A DNA stretch of 64,000 nt from Prunus persica (Eukaryota; Streptophyta; Magnoliopsida; Rosales; Rosaceae), in NCBI RefSeq assembly GCF_000346465.2, contig NC_034010.1:5831394-5895393 (forward strand). Direction: 5' to 3'. The notes beneath the pieces were generated by a model that did not search any database, was not told where the DNA came from, and saw only the letters and a list, made by a program, of their open reading frames with translations. A program made the translations under genes and the position numbers. Positions 60,738 to 64,000 of the stretch are shown here, in pieces. The stretch's first letter is position 1, and each line of letters starts with the position of its first letter.

Positions 60738-63151
60738 AAATTTTGCTTATGTGCGTGCTGTATAATCTGCACATGTTTTCTTGCGCTCTTCGTTAAAATA
60801 CTTGACCGTACTGATTTTAGTGTTAAGTTCGCTATTGGTTATCAATGTGTGGTTTTCTTTCTCATAATAGAAGAGAATTTACAAACCTGCTATACAGTCG
60901 TTTGAATAAGAATGAATTTCATTAATGAAAGTGAAAACCAGAACAATGAACTTGAACAAGGGGTCCAGCTATCAAGAAAATATAGAATAACAGCTAAATT
61001 AAAATGGTATTTCCTGAACCCTAGCAGAAACGGAAATCCCGGACCTTATCCCACAATAAACCCATTTCTACCTCACATTTGTTTTAATTTCTAAAAAAAT
61101 TCCTCTTGGTCCTCTTTGTTTATTAGTCATTGTTGCTTGAGTTCTTTGAAGAAAGATTGTTGCTATTTGTGTATTGCCAACGTTAATTATTTTTGTAGGG
61201 TTTAATTTTAGTTACTCATGTACTATATGTGGTATTTTAGGTTTTCATCAATCTGGAATCAACTCCTGATTCAATGTTTCGTACTGATGCTGTAAAGTAT
61301 GCGTTAATTGGGCTGATGAGAGACCTTAGGGGAATTGCCATGGCCACAAATAGGTAAATACTTCTTCATTTTTTGAATTGAATAACATAATATTTTTCTT
61401 ATGCTCTTCTCTTTGAATATCTTCAGTCGCAGAACTTATGGGCTTCTGTTTGATTGGTTGTACCCCGCACACATGCCGCTTCTTTTGAAAGGCATTTTGC
61501 ACTGGTCTGATACACCAGAGGTAAAGGATATGTTAACTTATTCCTTGATCGAGAAATTCAACAGAGTTCTAATGTCTTAAGTGGTAAAGCCAACAATGAA
61601 TTATCTAAACTTTCATACTTTGGAACTGAACCATTAGTACTAATTAAGGATTTCCACATTTTCAGAAAGATTTTATTAAAATTAAATAAATAAATGTCTT
61701 GTGAAGCAAATGCAAAAGCCTGTTTCTTGTTCAACAACCCCTTTGCATTTTATCTTGTAGCTTGTTGATCAGGTAGAATTAAATACTTATCTCTTGATAT
61801 CATTGTTTTCTTTCAGTCCTGTACAAATCTCTCTCTGTATTATGTGCGTGTCCAGCTACATTTGCTTCCTTATTTATTTCTTCCAAAGTTAGTGGTTATT
61901 CTTTTCTCAAATTTTCAGTTCTTAATGCTGCAGGTGACCACCCCTTTACTGAAATTCATGGCTGAGTTTGTACTGAACAAAGCCCAACGTTTGACTTTTG
62001 ACTCATCTTCTCCTAATGGCATACTTCTTTTCCGAGAAGTCAGTAAATTGATTGTTGCTTATGGGTCAAGGATTTTGTCTCTCCCAAATGTTGCTGATAT
62101 ATATGCCTTCAAATACAAAGGAATATGGATTTCTTTAACTATTCTCACGAGAGGTGAGACCATGAACCTATTGTTTCTTGTAACAGTAATGTGGGTTTAA
62201 GAAAGTCATGTTCAGGGTGAGACCATGAAATATTGATTGAATCATGGGCGACCTTAACAATTTCATTTATTCAATGGGAAGTTTAACCCGTGAGTTGTGG
62301 TCCAGTGGTTGGGGGACTTGTTGGGGAACTGCCTGTTTGGGGTTCAAAACTCACTGAGGTACCTATCTCGATTATTGCTAGAGTTTCCTTGCCCCCCAAA
62401 TATTGTAGGGTTCGGCAGGTGGGCCCCAGTTTGGAAGCTGAGTCAGCAAAGCTGACAAAGTGGAGTTTTGGTTTGTCAAAAAAAAAGAAAAAAGAAAGGA
62501 AGTTTAGAGATGGAAAGACTGAACATGCATCAATGTTTTATGTATGTAAATTCTTAAAAGAAATATGATTACTCAAAAAAATAATGTGACCGTAACAAAG
62601 ACAAGCTAAAGAGTCGATGAAGATAATTGGAGAAACCCCATCAATTCGTGTAGTTCGACAAATAAGCTCGAAGTGAATAAATTGGAGATACTATAAGAAA
62701 ACTGATGTTTAGATTTTGTTTTTCATTTCTGTTATTTGCCTCTATGTTTTAATAAGAGCATCTCAACTTTTTCTTCTTCTTCTATTACTGCTATTCTTTT
62801 CAAATTGAAAACAGGAGACAACATAATAAAGTTCTCTTTCAGAGTTGTACATTCAATTTAATTTTTTTTTTCTAGGACAGATTTGCAAATACTTGTTTTT
62901 AGCTAGAAATGCTGTAGTGGCTGTTTCCCTGCTTTTCTGGTTGAATATTAAAACAAATAAATAAATAGCTTGTAGAAATGTTATGTTATGAACTGATTGT
63001 AGTGTGTTGCCAAATAACAGCTCTTGCTGGAAATTATGTCAACTTTGGGGTGTTTGAGCTATATGGTGATAGAGCTCTTTCTGATGCACTTGATATCGCA
63101 CTGAAGATGACATTATCAATTCCTTTGGCTGATATATTGGCATTCCGTAAG
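48229..63151 (+). CDS. XPO7: Exportin-7 (importin-beta family nuclear transport receptor), 3' end outside the window
   Basis: 23 coding exons: 48229-48469, 48564-48724, 49777-49842, 50264-50381, 50466-50575, 50677-50772, 53633-53756, 54742-54809, 55887-55973, 56800-56952, 57043-57138, 57307-57366, 57460-57578, 57726-57813, 59837-59941, 60015-60119, 60200-60252, 60369-60432, 60535-60669, 61241-61353, 61427-61520, 61934-62153, 63021-63151. All have GT-AG sites and consistent phase, giving 869 codons without a stop, of about 1,050 expected. The start ([18 protein letters not shown]) and blocks such as [74 protein letters not shown] and [20 protein letters not shown] match plant exportin-7/RanBP16. 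It is built of HEAT repeats and carries cargo through nuclear pores with Ran-GTP. Introns are inflated by transposons. The remaining C-terminal exons lie beyond 64000. Confidence 0.95.
50773..53632. other. Long XPO7 intron 6 with repeat debris
   Basis: This 2.86-kb intron contains the perfect inverted repeat described separately. At 52500-52570 it has imperfect gatatttc/ccgatattgatatttcc words; similar words occur at 49370-49430 in intron 2, suggesting copies of one repeat family. No frame of interest. Confidence 0.5.
50972..51073. repeat. Perfect 36-bp inverted repeat in intron 6 of XPO7
   Basis: Arm 50972-51007 (aaatccatttcagcatcctc...) and arm 51038-51073 (...gaggatgctgaaatggattt) are exact complements over 36 bp, with a 30-nt loop. 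It would form a very stable hairpin in the pre-mRNA. No terminal target duplication was seen. Confidence 0.95.
53990..54590. repeat. GC-rich island in XPO7 intron 7, with a 24-bp tandem repeat
   Basis: In contrast to the AT-rich intron, this segment is rich in GCG and CGC. It includes a two-copy 24-bp repeat (gcctcgcgagggtttccata plus four bases, at 54507 and 54531). It is probably an inserted element whose ends were not identified. Confidence 0.5.
54982..55678. mobile_element. MULE-like non-autonomous element in XPO7 intron 8
   Basis: The ends GAGTAAACTGTTGAAATT and the complement of gatttcgacagtttactc match with a few differences, and similarity extends inwards to the pyrimidine-rich blocks near 55015 and 55620. 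Flanks tatttgttt and tatctgttt suggest a 9-bp target duplication with one mismatch and a base of uncertainty at the right end. The interior (55150-55570) is pyrimidine- then G-rich, with overlapping frames on both strands that look compositional. It could contain a captured fragment, but none was recognised. Confidence 0.7.
56050..56360. other. Possible old retroelement fragment in XPO7 intron 9
   Basis: Text such as cccatgtatggggtcggcaa and tacttcaacccatgtgagtc looks like a diverged repeat rather than unique intron. There is no protein reading, so the class cannot be stated. Confidence 0.25.
56560..56598 (+). tRNA. Plastid trnV(UAC)-like tRNA 5' fragment, not functional
   Basis: agggctatagctcagttagg followed by cagagcaccttgtctacac matches, as remembered, the 5' exon of plastid tRNA-Val(UAC) at about 36 of 39 positions, including the anticodon at TAC. 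After it the sequence (gggcggtttgataacc) resembles neither the plastid intron start nor the second exon. No complete cloverleaf is possible. It could be a relic of plastid DNA transferred to the nucleus, or the head of a tRNA-derived SINE. Confidence 0.5.
58190..59770 (+). mobile_element. Truncated LINE tail, plus strand, split by another LINE
   Basis: About 58258-58400 encodes [20 protein letters not shown] and [15 protein letters not shown], then a stop: the end of an L1-type ORF2, related to the minus-strand copy next to it. 59600-59770 resumes with a non-coding 3' tail ending ...aataaaactttgtttctctt and A-rich sequence. The other LINE sits between the two halves. Confidence 0.65.
58401..59600 (-). 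mobile_element. 5'-truncated LINE (L1 type), minus strand
   Basis: The poly-T at 58402-58413 is the minus-strand poly-A tail. An open frame of 289 codons (58550-59419) continues from one at 59397-59594. It encodes the region after reverse transcriptase: [32 protein letters not shown], the zf-RVT domain ([40 protein letters not shown]) and [13 protein letters not shown]. The RT and endonuclease parts are missing, as is usual for truncated insertions. It interrupts a related LINE tail of opposite orientation, in XPO7 intron 14. Confidence 0.9.
60674..60738. repeat. (CT)n(CA)n compound microsatellite
   Basis: About 19 CT units followed by about 13 CA units, five bases after the donor of XPO7 exon 19. 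Length variation here could affect splicing of that exon. Confidence 0.98.
62286..62497 (+). mobile_element. tRNA-derived SINE, 212 bp
   Basis: An A-box-like tgtggtccagtggttgg (about 62296) and a B-box-like ggttcaaaactc (62341) sit at tRNA-like spacing near the 5' end. An A-rich tail (62477-62497) ends the unit. A perfect 9-bp target duplication GGAAGTTTA flanks it (62277-62285, 62498-62506). This is the full signature of a Pol III SINE. It lies in XPO7 intron 22 in sense orientation. Confidence 0.92.
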
Positions 63152-64000
63152 GTACATGAACTTTTGTTGCAAGTCTTCTTTTGACATCTTTTAGTTTTGA
63201 ATACCTGGTTGGATTTATTTTAACTAGAATCATATGATTTTGAATGTCTGCTTGTTTTTGTGCATACTCCATCTTCTAAGTTTGATTTTGTGGGTACTAC
63301 TTGTTTTGTGTGTGTGTGTGTGTGTGGTGCAGAATATGAGATTCTAGTTAATAAGGAAATTATGAGGAATTGGAATTTGTTGCTAATCATTCAAAGTGGA
63401 CCAACTTAGTATTTTTTAATGAATAGTTAGTATTTAATACTACTTTAAATGATTGTAAATGAAGTTGGAACGTGCTTGAACTTCAGCCAAATTAGGTGTT
63501 TCAGTCATTCTGACACCAAAACCCAGTATAGGGTATATCCTTCCACCATTTTGTTGAAATTACATCGACACCTAGTTTTTTATGCTGGAAATTGTGGAAG
63601 AAAGCCTCAGAGTCCATCAAATTTCAGTGGAAATTTTGGAGGCTAATTTAAATTATAATAACAATGGCGGGAAAGTAGAAATAGATGTGCCATGCAATCC
63701 CTCGATCTCCTAAACAAATACCTTGGAAATAATCTTGTACAGGCTGGTCACAAGACTCTGCAACACCTCCACAAGTCACCCTCAGCCATTTCGCAACAAT
63801 TATCTTCACAGAATATGAATATGCTACAGTCTTGAATTATTATGTATTTCATATAGGTTGTAGGGTTAACGACAGTTTCTGGAACAAACTATAAATTAAG
63901 AATTAATAAAACATAAGAAACGAAAAAAATAGTTCCTTCTATTTGTCCAAAGAAAAAATGGGAAATGAGAAAATGCTGTTGTTTGAAAAGCATGGTTCTG
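63152..64000. other. XPO7 intron 23, incomplete
   Basis: No further exportin exon was recognised before the end of the window. A (GT)n run lies at about 63308-63327. The rest is AT-rich without features. Confidence 0.6.

Noticed and set aside
60912..61094. Frame of 60 codons in an XPO7 intron
   Set aside because: It lies between two well-supported exons and has no similarity to exportin or other known domains.

Overview
The window is nuclear DNA of a flowering plant. Evidence: split genes with GT-AG introns, an AT-rich background, and plant-type transposons (CACTA, hAT, Harbinger, MULE, copia, LINE, SINE). Gene content and element style suggest a woody eudicot, perhaps Rosaceae; that is an impression, not a demonstration. 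There is one assembly gap (10302-11228, all N).

Layout. 1-3738 is gene-poor, with a MITE and a dead Harbinger element. 3739-4512 is an intact single-exon nucleotide-sugar transferase-like gene. 4739-16978 is a 12.2-kb CACTA element with a split minus-strand gene (plant En/Spm domain plus Ulp1-type protease), a DUF4216 remnant, tandem duplications and a captured, internally deleted piece of the host proteasome gene RPN6. Its non-coding parts carry CGACG/CGTCG-type motifs about every 20 bp. 17576-23938 is a broken cyclic-nucleotide-gated channel gene, split by a 5.03-kb LTR retrotransposon with apparently identical LTRs and a perfect 5-bp target duplication. Next come a hAT MITE, a copia relic and the minus-strand Hv1-type proton channel gene (26099-26863).

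27121-27454 is a shrunken mosaic copy of the TatB region that lies 4.5 kb downstream. 28711-31488 is a 925-codon intronless gene resembling the Pol I factor subunit TAF1C. 31694-33676 is a TatB-like gene with unresolved splice phases. 35837-37317 is the 3' half of an aldo-keto reductase gene. 38640-43763 is a dead RICESLEEPER-like hAT carrying a second hAT (39527-42700) with a perfect 8-bp target duplication. 43764-48215 is gene-free apart from a MITE and the 5' leader of the next gene.

48229 to beyond the window end is an exportin-7 gene: 23 coding exons (869 codons) join with consistent phase. Its introns hold a MULE-like element, two nested LINE pieces, a SINE, a plastid-tRNA-like fragment and a perfect 36-bp inverted repeat.

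The host genes look like independent housekeeping or metabolic genes, with no operon-like logic. The most unusual material is in the CACTA element: the element-wide periodic motif, the captured RPN6 piece and the foldback at the capture edge.
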